Positions 1 to 11,040 of a DNA stretch of 64,000 nucleotides are shown one piece after another; position 1 is the stretch's first letter; each line of letters opens with the position of its first letter. The stretch is from positions 79,431,982 to 79,495,981 of the forward strand of contig NW_026947484.1 in the NCBI RefSeq assembly GCF_034190915.1, in the 5' to 3' direction. The DNA comes from Cavia porcellus (lineage: Eukaryota; Chordata; Mammalia; Rodentia; Caviidae). The notes under the pieces are model-generated. The model ran no database searches. It saw only the letters and a program-made list of their open reading frames with translations, and was not told the DNA's origin. Both the position numbers and the translations under genes were made by a program.

Positions 1-229
1 GGTGGGAGATGGGAAGAAGTTCTAGTACAGTTCCTGTAACACCACAGAAAGTTGAGTTATCTGAAGCACTTTAGAAATAAAAAACTATAAACACATAATA
101 ATGTAAAAGACAATCTATACCTGTTTTCTCTACAATATATACAGTAGTAAAAGGAAATAAAGCTCTTCACCGTATTAACTACTGTCAACCATCAAAAAAG
201 GAAAAATCTATTTCAAAATTTTAAATATA

Positions 230-363
230 ACAGAAAGTATTTAAACATAAGATCCCATAGATGGCAAACTAAAATATTCAATGTATATAGAAAATACAGA
301 AAGTATTTAAACATAAGATCCCATAGATGGCAAACTAAAATATTCAATGTATATAGAAAATAC
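230..363. repeat. Perfect 66-bp tandem duplication
   Basis: The segment starting CAGAAAGTATTTAAACATAA at 231 is repeated immediately at 297 with no mismatch that I can see. The period is 66 bp, and both copies end in TATATAGAAAATAC. The surrounding DNA is ordinary AT-rich sequence with no repeat family I recognise. Two identical neighbouring copies imply a recent duplication or an assembly artefact. Confidence 0.95.
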
Positions 364-942
364 GTGATCAAATTATCTCATATTTTTTCCATAAGCCAAA
401 CACAATGTTAGCTACCAAAAAAGCCAGAATGACCCACTGGCCTAAAATATTAAAAGAACAATTAGAATAATATTAAAGATGAATTACTTTATATCTAGAG
501 GCCATGTGATTTTTTAAGTAAGTTATTGATTTTTATGGATAAGTATTGCCAAAAATGCTTATTTAGCCAAAAATTGATTTTGACTTTACCAGAGAAGAGA
601 GAAAATATTTGTTTTCAAAGAATTCAAATTCTAAGAATAAGCATACTGTTTTAATACTCAGGAAAAATAAACACAATAATGAGGAAAGGATTCTTTGAAA
701 GAGTATATATTTTTAGTGTAAGGATGAAATAAGTAATTCTTAATATCAGACTAACTCCTGTACTTACACAAAACTGAGTGGATTAACAGTTGACACACAT
801 TTGTTCATTTCTTTAAAATAACTATTATTTGTTTCTTAAAAACAAGTAAGCAAAAAATATAAGAACAGGTCACAAAGATGAAACAATAAGAGACACATTA
901 TTATTTGGTTTTAAGAAAATTATCTTAAAAAGAGAAAACTTC
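364..942. other. AT-rich DNA, nothing recognised
   Basis: I see no open frame, RNA gene or recognisable repeat here. The composition is typical of mammalian intron or intergenic DNA. Confidence 0.5.
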
Positions 943-1114
943 ATGCTAAGTACAGTGGCATAAACTTGTCAATTTCTAAACCCAAAGACTGAGGCAGGAG
1001 GTTCCCAAGTTTCTGGCTAGTAAGACCCTGTCTATAAACAGAAAAAACTAAGAATGTATCTCACTGCTCCCTGGATTCAATCACTAATAAAAAAAAAAAA
1101 AAAAAAAAAAAAAA
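943..1114 (+). mobile_element. B1-dID dimeric SINE
   Basis: The left half is 7SL/B1-like, with diverged GACTGAGGCAGGAGGTTC and AAGACCCTGTCTATAAACAG. The right half is ID-like, with GTATCTCACTGCTCCCTGGATTCAATC, where the tail resembles tRNA box B. It ends in a run of about 27 A. A B1 half fused to an ID half is characteristic of squirrel and dormouse genomes. The copy is considerably diverged, so it is not recent. Confidence 0.75.
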
Positions 1115-2579
1115 CAAATAACAACATACTGAGAAAAATTCTTTGGGTCATGGCAGAACAGGAAAGGTTACTTTTAAACCAATATAATGTAATAGGTAAA
1201 AAAAAAAAATTTAGGATGGCAATAACATAGAAATATTTTATCTGTTTATACATTTTCTTATCCTAAATTTGGTCCATGACATCAGAGATCAATTTAGTAC
1301 AGAGAATACCTGATAGTCAATTACAAACTGCAACTTAGCTGTTTGGCATGATTTAGTTTTGTTTGTTTTCTTTTATTTTTTAAGGCTGTGACAATTATCA
1401 TAAACTTTTATATTGGTCCATCAAACTTAAAAAAATAACAGAGTAAACAAGCACAGCTGAGCATATATGAACAGGTCTAAATACACATAGAGTTTTGGGG
1501 GTTATCTGAACAACGTAAGGATCACCAGAATAATCACATCTGTTTATTACGTGTTTAAGTAATTAAGCAATCTTTGTAATTAACATACCCAAGTTCTCAA
1601 AAACAATTTGATGATTTTAACACCACTGTCAGAATTTCTTGCTACTTTACTGTCACTATAAAGAAATATAGTGTATTTCCTGGCATGAAGAATTATCATA
1701 CATATTAAGTAAATGAGTAAACATTTCACAATAATTTTAAATGCAAATCTGCATTTACATATTTGTAAAAATAATTTCTATCTGTCCCTTTAATTCTGGC
1801 ACTTTTCTCCACTACCCTCCACAATATCTACTTGTGAACACGCAGTTACGAAATGTAGGCTAATCTACAGTTTTCTATTTCCTCTTCTCCCCTCCAAATG
1901 GATGCAAAAAACAGCTCTTTAAAAATCATTCACTGCTCCCCATATCTCGCTGTGATACTACGATAATTGCTTAGGATTTCTCATTTCCTAAATTACTTCA
2001 ATTTCTCTAACCACCTTACCATACACTAATGCAAATCTGTCTTTGCCACCCATTTTAACCTTAAAACTCAATTTCGTAAAAACCTGTGCTTATATAATGT
2101 GCAATTATTCATTTTAAAAAGATCAGCTATGTTGGGTATAACATATTCAAAAATAAGTTGTATTTTTCTCACCCACGATGAGTCCACAGACTACCATGCC
2201 AAACATAGAAAGATGACTTCTAATATTCAATGTTCTACATTGGTTCCAGGATAGCTTATTTTTCCTTGATTCTATCTATATACTGTAATGACTTTCTTTT
2301 CATATCTGATAAAATTATTCAAAATAGCTTTATCTTGCCCTTCAACTCTTACTGTGTCAGTACTGCATGCTTGACAAGGTGACTAGATGTTGAAGGATAT
2401 TATGGTGACCAAAACAAGGTTATTACCCATTCTATCTGCTTCAAATACTGACTGCCCTTTTTAAGTGACTTGAGAATTCTTCTAAACTCAGTGACCTTTT
2501 AACTTTTTTATTCTCATTTATTATACTCCACAAAAAAATAGTAAAACACCCTACTGATTTGTCATCTCTATGACAACTG
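1115..2579. other. AT-rich DNA, nothing recognised
   Basis: There are scattered short A runs (for example near 1200) and no gene or repeat family I can support. Confidence 0.45.
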
Positions 2580-2930
2580 GTCATTTCCAGCAAACCCCAG
2601 ACCGTAGGCCAAGAGGGGCTACAGCCCTAGGCCCTGAACTTTCAAAAGCTTGTATTGTTCTCTGACCCCCGTACCTCTTTATGCTGTTAAAATGCTGCCT
2701 ACCCCAGGGCTCTGCTGACTCCTCTGAATTTTACCTCAGCAGATTCCCAAGACCCCCAACTGCATAGTAATGGGCTAACACTCTGGGGTCACAGGTATAC
2801 TCACCTGTAGGTCCAGAAGGTTGTTGTCCAGGGATGGCTTACAAGAGGTGGACAGGGTTGTTTGGTGATTGGGCATATGGACATGCTATATCAAAGATCC
2901 TTGGATATATTGCCACTATATTCTAGAACA
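2580..2930. other. Unclassified GC-richer block
   Basis: This stretch is visibly richer in G and C than its neighbours, with words such as GAGGGGCTACAGCCCTAGGCCC and CTACCCCAGGGCTCTGCTGAC. No frame stays open over a useful length. It may be a fragment of an old LTR or another interspersed repeat, or a unique element. I cannot assign it. Confidence 0.3.
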
Positions 2931-5679
2931 GAACTGAAAAATCTGAGAATTCTAAATGACATCCACCTCATAAAGCTGTATTGGTCAAGTTAAGAGGAAA
3001 ATGCATTTTTAAGTTTTTCAGCTGATTTGCAACACTCCAGTATGTACAAATATAATTAGGTATACTTCTATTCATCTACTTATTCCTATTGATGTTAGGG
3101 ATGGGCTTGATTTCCAAATCCTATTTCCACCCACTTAAATACTGATTACAATAACTGCATCGGTAGTGGTAGCAAATTTTACATTTTTAATACCACTCAC
3201 TGTAAGTCTTAGTATAGTAACATGCATCCATCCCAGTGACAGCAAGTCTCTTAGAACTTATGATGACAGAAACAGCCTGCTGCAGTAAGTGTGCCACTGG
3301 TTTGCCAACACTGACCTAGCCTAGCCTGGGCTCCTTTACACTCCTTTGCAGTACCACCCTCCTAGTTGTTACCTACATTTTTCCATAAAATTGAATCCAA
3401 CACAATGGCTGAATTGCAACGTAGGTTTTTCTCAATTAAACGGGTAAATTCTTAACTTTATACATCCTTTCATACAACTAAAAGGTTCACCTGACTGCAG
3501 TCATCTGTTTGTACTACACACATTTGCCAGATTAGTAATCCTAATGTGCCACTTTCACACTGGATGCTGTTTTTAAAAATTTAGTAGATGGTTATGTTCT
3601 TCAGTTAATTTCCATATCCTAAAGCTTTTCTTTTCCATTCCTCCTTTACTATTTCCAAAAAAAATCCAAACTCTATACCAAAATCATGCTTTCTTCTACC
3701 CTCAGTCATGTGCATACCTCCTCACAGCCAGTATAACACCACAACATTCAAAATTATAGTATATCTTCTCCATAAGATGTCCCTAACTATTGAAGTACAA
3801 AAGTTTTACATTTTTCAGTATCCTATTGATACTGACCAATCAACACATTATTCAGCCACATGCTTAGCAGAATGAGAACCACAAAACATATCACATACCT
3901 CATAAGTTCAAGTGATTTTATGGAGTTAATCTTGTTCGATGGTAATATCACAAAGACAGGTTAAGTATCTCTACAAATAAAATACCTGGCTCAAAATTCT
4001 GTCTTTATTATGTACTTTGATAGATTTTGATATTGTTTACATAGTATAGTAATAAATAGGTGTGTCTTTGTCGTTTTAGAACAGAGTTTTGATCCTGGAA
4101 ACTACATATTTTAAATTTATTAAGAATCTCAAAGAACCTTCTGTGTTATAGCCACCTGTATACTAGTAAATACTTAACAAGCAAAACAAGCAACCTTTAT
4201 CCCTCTCCCCTACTCCCTCAAAAAGCAGGATTTCTAGCTTCTGCTTATTTCCATGGCCTAAATATCCCCAGCATGGTGATTTGCAAGCTATCAATGTGAC
4301 ATCTTAAATCCCCAGTTAAAAGACATGACTAACTTTGGCTCTCTCAAACTGGTAAGCACAAGTTTCAGAACATCACTAGTTATACCAATCCATATGCATT
4401 GTATTAGAAAAGTGGAGAAACATAGTAGCTATTCATCAAGATTTTAAAATACATAACAGTAATACAAATCTTGTTGTAAAAAGACCTTAACAATTGAGAG
4501 GGTTTGGAATAGCTCAGTAGTTCAATTAGTTCTTATTACCTACCAATGATTTCAAAATGAAAAATTCTAACTTCACACTAAAGTCTTAGAAGTTCATATG
4601 TGTGTGGGTTTGTAGACTTACATATGTATATAAATGTGTATGCATACATATATTTTACCCCAACCACTCAAAGTGCTAAGAATATCAAGGAAAGAAAGCT
4701 AACTCCAAAGTAAAGAACACTTCCATATTTTGCAGAAAACAATTTACTGTAGTGATAAAAGTTTATATTGCTAATATCTAAATCTCCACTGAACCAAGCA
4801 TAAAGGCTATAATTACGTTCTACATTTTTACAAGCAGACATCATACAAGTCAGTCACATATTCACTGACATCCAAAGTGGCTGCTATCAGAAAGCAATTA
4901 CATTTTAATTCTGAAATTCAAACTTCCTGAATTAACTATTTTGGCAATATTTGATTCTTTAAAATGTCATTAAATATTTTAACAGTTTTAAGTACATAAT
5001 CTTTACTCAGAAAAAATCCTTAGTTTGAAATGTGTACAATGGGCAGTAGCTGGTGGTTCTACTTGAGACAGTATCTGTATAATATTAAGTGCTTTTTCTT
5101 CTGGCTCTGAAAGTATCACTCTAGCCTGGCACTCTTCTTACTTAACGTATCAAGGCATTACATGGATTCTGTATATTTCTTTTCTTTTCCTTAAGACTGG
5201 ACTGAAATTACTTTTCACAAAGAAATGAAAGAGATACCCAAGGCCTAACCTATCCCATTGGCTATTTTAAACTATTATCGTACTTCAAATCACTTCTATT
5301 CTTTTAAAAATTGTTCTCTTCTCATTAAATTTATGTTCATGTAAGCAACGCAAAATGTACTAAAATTTAAACACCATTTTAAAAAGATCAATAAGCATGT
5401 TAAACATTTTTAAAGAGGTAAACCAAAAAAGCACCAAAGGTAATCAGAGTTTCACGTGACTCTATTCCTGCCTTCCTTTTTCTCGACAGAAGCTACTATC
5501 ATTTTTTGTTCTTCTATGTTAACAATGACAGGTACTAAGACAAACCTGGGCAATTAAGTCACTTCTGCACTTACAGATTTTTCCATGGGAAAAAAATCAG
5601 ACAAGAGGCTAAGCTTCATTGTACACATTTACTAAAGAACTAAATTTGCGCTCTCCTTTAAATACTGCCCTTTGTGTAG
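2931..5679. other. AT-rich DNA, nothing recognised
   Basis: There is alternating purine-pyrimidine sequence near 4595-4650 (TATGTGTGTG, CATATGTATATA, GCATACATATAT) but no clear element. No exon is recognised on either strand. Confidence 0.45.
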
Positions 5680-6483
5680 GGTAGTATTATACATGTTTAT
5701 GAATACTTTATTGCTCTAAAAATCTCTTAAAAATTCTGTCCCAAGACTTTACTCTGTGAATGGAAGGGTCACTTTATACAAGTTTGCTCAACTACTTTGA
5801 AGGCAATAAGATTCACTAAGATACCCATTCTGGTTTGACTATTGTCTTCTTTGGAAGTCCTGTAATGTTTACAATGCCTAAGTTTTATTGGTCTTGTTCT
5901 CTACTGTTTTGTCCAACTTTATAATATCTAATGAGATAGACAATTCTTTTTAAGGAAACAAGAGACAACATTGATAACCATTGTTGATAACCTTGTACTC
6001 TGTTCTACACCATGTGCTATGTCTATCCTTGGTTTTGACTGACAGCTTTGTTTTGCCATATTTGACTGTATTCTCTCCCCCCCAAAAAAAGTAATAAGCA
6101 CTAAGGAGTAATAAAATCCAAAATGTGTAAATTTTGTTGTAAAAAAGAGAGGGGAAAAAAAAAGAAAAAAAAAAAAAGAAAAAGAGCTCTAACGGATATA
6201 ACAGCAAGTGTGTTTAGGGGTGTTGAATAGCTGACTATATCAATGTTTTTGGATCATTGAACACAGCTGTTTGCAGTCTCCCTGTTTGAATGTCCACCTT
6301 GTATTCTTTGATACTGTGATTTGAGCAACTATTTTCAAGATGATAATATGTAATCTACTAACAGGTGATTTCTTACTGTTATGTTTTTTTTTTTTTTTTT
6401 GTAGTTCTGTATTACGTGTACCCTTACACTGCTTTGTTTTGTTTTGTGTTTTTCTCTTTTTCCTCTTAAATAAAAAAAAAAAA
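5680..6483 (+). mobile_element. HAL1-type LINE 3' region (copy A)
   Basis: Read as the reverse complement, this interval aligns by eye with about 48.03-48.65 kb. Shared words include ACACATTTTGG.TTTTATTACTCC, CTTATTACTTTTTTT, CAATGATCCAAAAA and AACAGTAAGAAATCAC. In its own plus orientation it ends in AATAAA (6469) running into an A tract (to 6483), which fixes the 3' end. It therefore looks like a 5'-truncated retrotransposon copy of the same family as the ORF1-bearing element at 48-50 kb. A T tract at 6384-6400 is internal. Confidence 0.6.
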
Positions 6484-6699
6484 GAATTCCTAATTACTGA
6501 TCAACACTAAACATAACTTTATAATACATAGCATCTCTTTAAAAACTATTCTTATTTTTTATTAAGTCCAGTTCCATGTTACTGTTTTTAGTTGCTACCC
6601 TTTCCTGTGAAATTCTCTTCATGTCCTACACAACAATTAAGCCAGAAAAAGGAAAATGGCAGTGACAGCTGAGAGTTACAAGTGGTTAATTCTAGAATG

Positions 6700-6910
6700 T
6701 CATGCTAAACTTTTTAAATGCACTCACCTCATTTCATCTTCATTTTTCATTTTATAATTCTACTGAGTACTTAATAGCCCTATTTTTACATAAAAGAAAT
6801 CTGGAACCACAGCAGCTAAGGAATTTAGTTAAGCATAATTAGCTCTCAAATGACTAAACTAGGATTTGAACTCAGGTTTCTTATTCAAAGGACTAGGAAT
6901 CATTTTCCCT
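6700..6910 (-). mobile_element. MIR SINE, diverged
   Basis: In antisense orientation it has the core TTTTACATAAAAGAAA.CTGGAACCACAGCAGCTAAGGAATTTAGTTAAG and then AGGATTTGAACTCAGGTTTC. These match the MIR arrangement (gradient of 'AAACTGAGGC...AAGTAACTTG...GGATTTGAACCCAGG'). It is old and diverged. Confidence 0.6.
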
Positions 6911-7289
6911 CCTAATAGTTCTACAAGCCAAAATACTTATACTTACTCACTTATTATATGTGCATCATATACTTAAGACTCATTTTTAAGTAAAAATGTA
7001 AATTGTGAGTATCTGTGTGTGACATAGCAATTTGGGTCTTTGTGAAACTCTTACAGTTCCATGCGAATACTAGGATAATTTTTTATTAATAGTGATAATC
7101 CTAACAAAAATCTGAGACGTAATCTTCCATAAATCACCTTCATATTAAACATGTGCTTCTTGTGTAAGATGTGCGATTTGATGACAGTTCTGCCAAAAGT
7201 CAACAGATTCAATGAATTTTCAAGGAAAATCCGATTCAGTTATTTTTTGGCTATTGACAAGCTATGAACTTTATATGTGGAAGCAAAAG

Positions 7290-8162
7290 ATTTAAGATAA
7301 CCAACTCAAATTACTAGAGGAGAAGAACAAAAATAAAGAACTGACACTGACTTCAAGACAAATCAAACAGTATCAGGTAATCAAACAGAATAATACTAGC
7401 AAAAGAGTAAATACATAGATCAATGAATCAGAATAGAAAATCCTGAAATAGATTTTAACAAAGAACAAACGTAAGGAAAGACAGTCTCCTTAGCAAATGA
7501 TATTGGGACAATAGGGAAACCATATTCTGAAAAAAGAATCTGGACAGGTATTTTACACTCTCAACAAAAAGGAAGTCAGAATAGTTGACAAACCTAAATA
7601 GAAAGTTTAAAAATACAAAACTTCTAGAAGATAACACAGCAGAAAACTTAGGTGACCCTAACTGGGTGATGATTCTTTAGATCAAATACAAAAGACATAA
7701 TTCATGAAAGAAAAACTGATTAAGCCAGACCTCACTAAACTAAAACTTCTGCTCTGTAAAATACAGTATCGAAAGAATAAGACCTAACACAAACTAGGAG
7801 AAAATGTTTGCAAGATACATCTGACAAGTAAGATACAAAATCTATAAAGAGCTTGTTTTAAAATTTACAGTTGAAAAATTACTATGCAATTTAAAAATGA
7901 GTCAAATACCTTAACAGATATTAAAAAATGAGATGATAAGAAATTGCATTCCAAAGGTGCTATGTGTATTATATGACATTAGAAAAATGAAAATACAATG
8001 AGACATAACTGCACAGTTATTACAGTGGCCAAAATACAGAACACTAACAATATGAGTGTTGGCCACAATGTGGACCAACAAAACCTCTCATGCTTTACTC
8101 ATCAGAATGAAAATATTACAGCTACTTTAGAAGACTGTATGGTAGCTTCTTACTAAACTAAT
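7290..8162 (+). mobile_element. L1M ORF2 3' portion, decayed (part 1)
   Basis: This is sense-strand LINE-1 ORF2 C-terminal coding DNA in decayed form. Recognisable milestones occur in the expected order: ATCAATGAATCAGAATAGAAAA, then AAACTTCTAGAAGATAACACAG, then CTAAACTAAAACTTCTGCTCTG (the IKLKSFCTA region), then GTTGGCCACAATGTGGA and GACTGTATGGTAGCTTCTT. Many stops and indels are present, so it has no coding capacity. The element continues after a SINE insertion at 8163-8387. Confidence 0.8.
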
Positions 8163-8387
8163 CATATATATTTTTTAATTTTAATGTAGTACTAGGGATT
8201 GAACATAGGGCCTTCACAGTGGGATATATATCCAGACATTCTTTTTTAAAAACTAAGTGTTTTTTATTGTTTTGCTGCTGTTTTGAGTTGTTTTGTTTTG
8301 TTGAGAATGTGTCTTGGTAGATCACTAATTTGCCCAGGCTGGTCTCAAACTTGTGATCTTCCTGTCTCAGTTTCCCAGAATCCTTGA
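8163..8387 (-). mobile_element. B1-dID dimeric SINE inserted in L1M
   Basis: On the minus strand a B1 half comes first (GAGACAGGAAGATCACAAG, GAGACCAGCCTGGGCAAATT). It is followed by an ID half (AAGGCCCTATGTTCAATCCC, TAGTACTACATT) and an A/T-rich tail. It interrupts the L1M copy, so it is younger than that insertion. Confidence 0.7.
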
Positions 8388-9125
8388 ATTAAACATACTC
8401 TTACCATATTATCTAGCAACTGTGTTTCTTGGTATTTACCCAAAAAAAATTTAAAAATAATATATAAGAAAAAAATCTGAATGTGGGTGTTTATAGAAAC
8501 TTTATTAGAAACTCTTAAGACTTGAAAGTAACCAAGACATCTTTCAGTAGAGGACTTGCTAAACTGTGATTCAGACAGTGGAATACTATGCAGCACTTAA
8601 AAGAAAATTTCAAGACATGAAAGGAAAACTGAATTCATATTACTGAAAGCAGCCATTCTGAAAATAACTATATACTTTCAACAATATTACAGTCCAAAAG
8701 GAAAATCCATGGAGACAAGGGAAAGGATATTGATCGATAGTGACTAGGCAGTAGGTAGGCATGAATAGCAGGCCAAAACGATTTTTAGGGTAGAGAATTC
8801 TATATATGATATTCTAATGACAAGTATATAACACTGCTTATTTCTCTAAATACAAAATGTACAACACCAAGACTAAATCTAAATGTAAACTGAATTCTGA
8901 GTAATAATGATGTGTTAAGTGAATTCACCATTTTAAACGAATTTACCAATCTGGGGAACATGTTGACAGTGAAGGGTATGGGTATATTATATATACCTAT
9001 GGGTATATTATATATACATAATATATATGTGCGGGTATGGGTATATTAAAAAACCTCTATACCTTTCACTCAATTGTATTGTACCCTAAAGTAACTGCAC
9101 TTTAAAAAAATAAAGTCTATAAAAG
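8388..9125 (+). mobile_element. L1M ORF2 end and 3' UTR (part 2)
   Basis: This continues the same L1. ACCATATTATCTAGCAACT and GGTATTTACCCAAA correspond to the 'YDPAIPLLGIYPK' region. GACAGTGGAATACTATGCAGC corresponds to the 'NTMEYYSA' region. The element ends with TAACTGCACTTTAAAAAAATAAAGTCTAT, which is typical of L1MC/L1ME-class 3' ends. The tail includes a small AT-rich tandem repeat at 8978-9048. Confidence 0.8.
8978..9048. repeat. 21-bp AT-rich tandem repeat
   Basis: ATGGGTATATTATATATACCT at 8978 is followed directly by ATGGGTATATTATATATACAT at 8999. A partial third copy, ATGGGTATATTA, starts at 9037. The units are self-complementary in part (TATATTATATATA), so they can form hairpins. 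The repeat lies within the L1M 3' tail. Confidence 0.85.
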
Positions 9126-10784
9126 TCAAATATAAAAAAGTGAGACTAATTTACAGTATATCTCATGATACAGAAGATAGGAAAAGTTATGAACTATTAC
9201 AATGTATATCAAATCAGACTACTACTTAATGTTCAACTGCAATAAAGGACTATGCTACATAGTTATTACATAAGTCACTATATAACAAAGCAAAAGAATT
9301 ACAGTTGAAGGTAACTACAGCCATAAAACAGATTTTTCTCTAGATAAGCAAGCAACTGTTATAAAAATTATGCCTAAATTTCAAGTATTATAATTATTGT
9401 GGCTCTATTATTAAACTATTACAGGATAAAGACCATTAATAATTTTTCAGAAATTAATTACTTGGTTGTAAAAATTTTCAAAAGTTGAGTAATACCTGCT
9501 AGTACTTATACTGAATTGGAACAGAAATTCATCAAGTAGGGGGGAAATTTCTTGGGGGAAATCACACATATCTCTAGATCTATGTTGCCTCATAATAAAT
9601 CCCCTAGTAGGAAGATAGTGTGATATTAGGTGGTTGTGTATCAAAATATCTCAACAAGGAAAATGCCACCATTTGTAGGCCATTATATGCATGTGAAGGA
9701 GCATTCCATTCAGTCACAGATAAACATCTCTACCAAAAGCAAATTTGTTTTTAAAAAAGTAGCTTATACTATATATTTTCTTGTTCTATGCCATGAGCTT
9801 GCTTACGAGGCTGATTTTACCTTTAGCTGAAGCCGTGTATTTTCTAATCTGTTTAGGGAAGCTGTCAAGTAATCAGAGTAAGCAATACCATTTAATAAGG
9901 AAGTCTTTTAATGAAATATAATAGGTCACAAATACTTAATTTATACTCTTTACTATAATTGTCAGCCTTTACTACAACTGCCACTTTAACAATCTTTTCC
10001 AAATGTGAACACAAAGGATGAACAAACCAAGGGTATTAGCATGTGTGTATGTTTACAGCTGACTCCTGTCAAAGGCTTAGTTCCCCTTCCAACTCCAATG
10101 TATGAGCGTCTGTTTCTTTTGGTACAAGCATCCTGTTTTAGGTTGTGGATATATCTGAATTAATTTCCTTCTCAGAGCTACATGATAAAACACATTCTAC
10201 AAGATACACAGGAGAAAGGCTGACCAAGTTATGGCACAAGGTTACACCTTTAGAAATATTACAGGATTTTTTACTATTACTTCCGCATTCCACATTTTGT
10301 CTCTTTATTCTTTATTAAATCTGTTCCAATGCTTATTAGTTTATAATTTCAAAAAACATTCATATAAGTTTAAAATAGCCTCTCATACATCAATTTTTTC
10401 TTTTACAATTATCTTTATATAAACACCTACCAAAATCACATACATAAAACTACAAGGAATTACTTTAAAACAAACATAGAGGATCTTCAAGAGAAGCATC
10501 ACGACTTTTTTTAAGTACCTTTTGATTATTTTGTTACACTCCAATTTTATGATAAACTATTTTAAAAATACTCCTCTAAAAACATATTTAGATGATACTC
10601 CTTTTAACTTTTTATTTTCAGCATATTATTAACCAATGGCTCTTAAAATGTGGTACTGATATTGTTAAATACTAGAACACCTATGCATAAACAGTAGTAG
10701 TTTTACAAAAAGTTGTCCATTTCTTAAAAGCTAAGCTTCTCTAAATCAAACTAGCTTACTGTGAAAAGAAAACCATGACAACTG
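9126..10784. other. AT-rich DNA, nothing recognised
   Basis: Short open frames at 9630-9830 and 10231-10422 have no recognisable domain or splice context, and I regard them as chance. No repeat family is clear. Confidence 0.45.
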
Positions 10785-11040
10785 TTTGTACCTCTTGCTT
10801 TATTATTATATCCGGCCTGGTCAGTCTCAGAAATTCAATCTATTATGGTTGCTAGGAGTCTGTTGCTGTGCAACCTAAAAGGGTATGCTGTGCTTTCAAG
10901 CTAAGAAGTGCTAATAAACCTGTAGTTTCCCTCTGTGGGGCTGACCAGTGTGTTTAAAGGGCTTAATACTTCTCAAGAGTGATTGGCCCACAATTCAAGA
11001 CACATCCTATTAAAAAGTCACACTGAGAGATTTCTAACAA
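10785..11040. promoter_or_regulatory. Possible regulatory island with RFX-like site
   Basis: A slightly GC-richer block in very AT-rich DNA contains GGTTGCTAGGAG (10848). Next to it is the inverted repeat GTTGCTGTGCAAC (10862-10874), which resembles the X-box bound by RFX factors but with imperfect half sites. No repeat match is apparent to me. The block could be an intronic enhancer. This is inference from motif and composition only. Confidence 0.25.
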
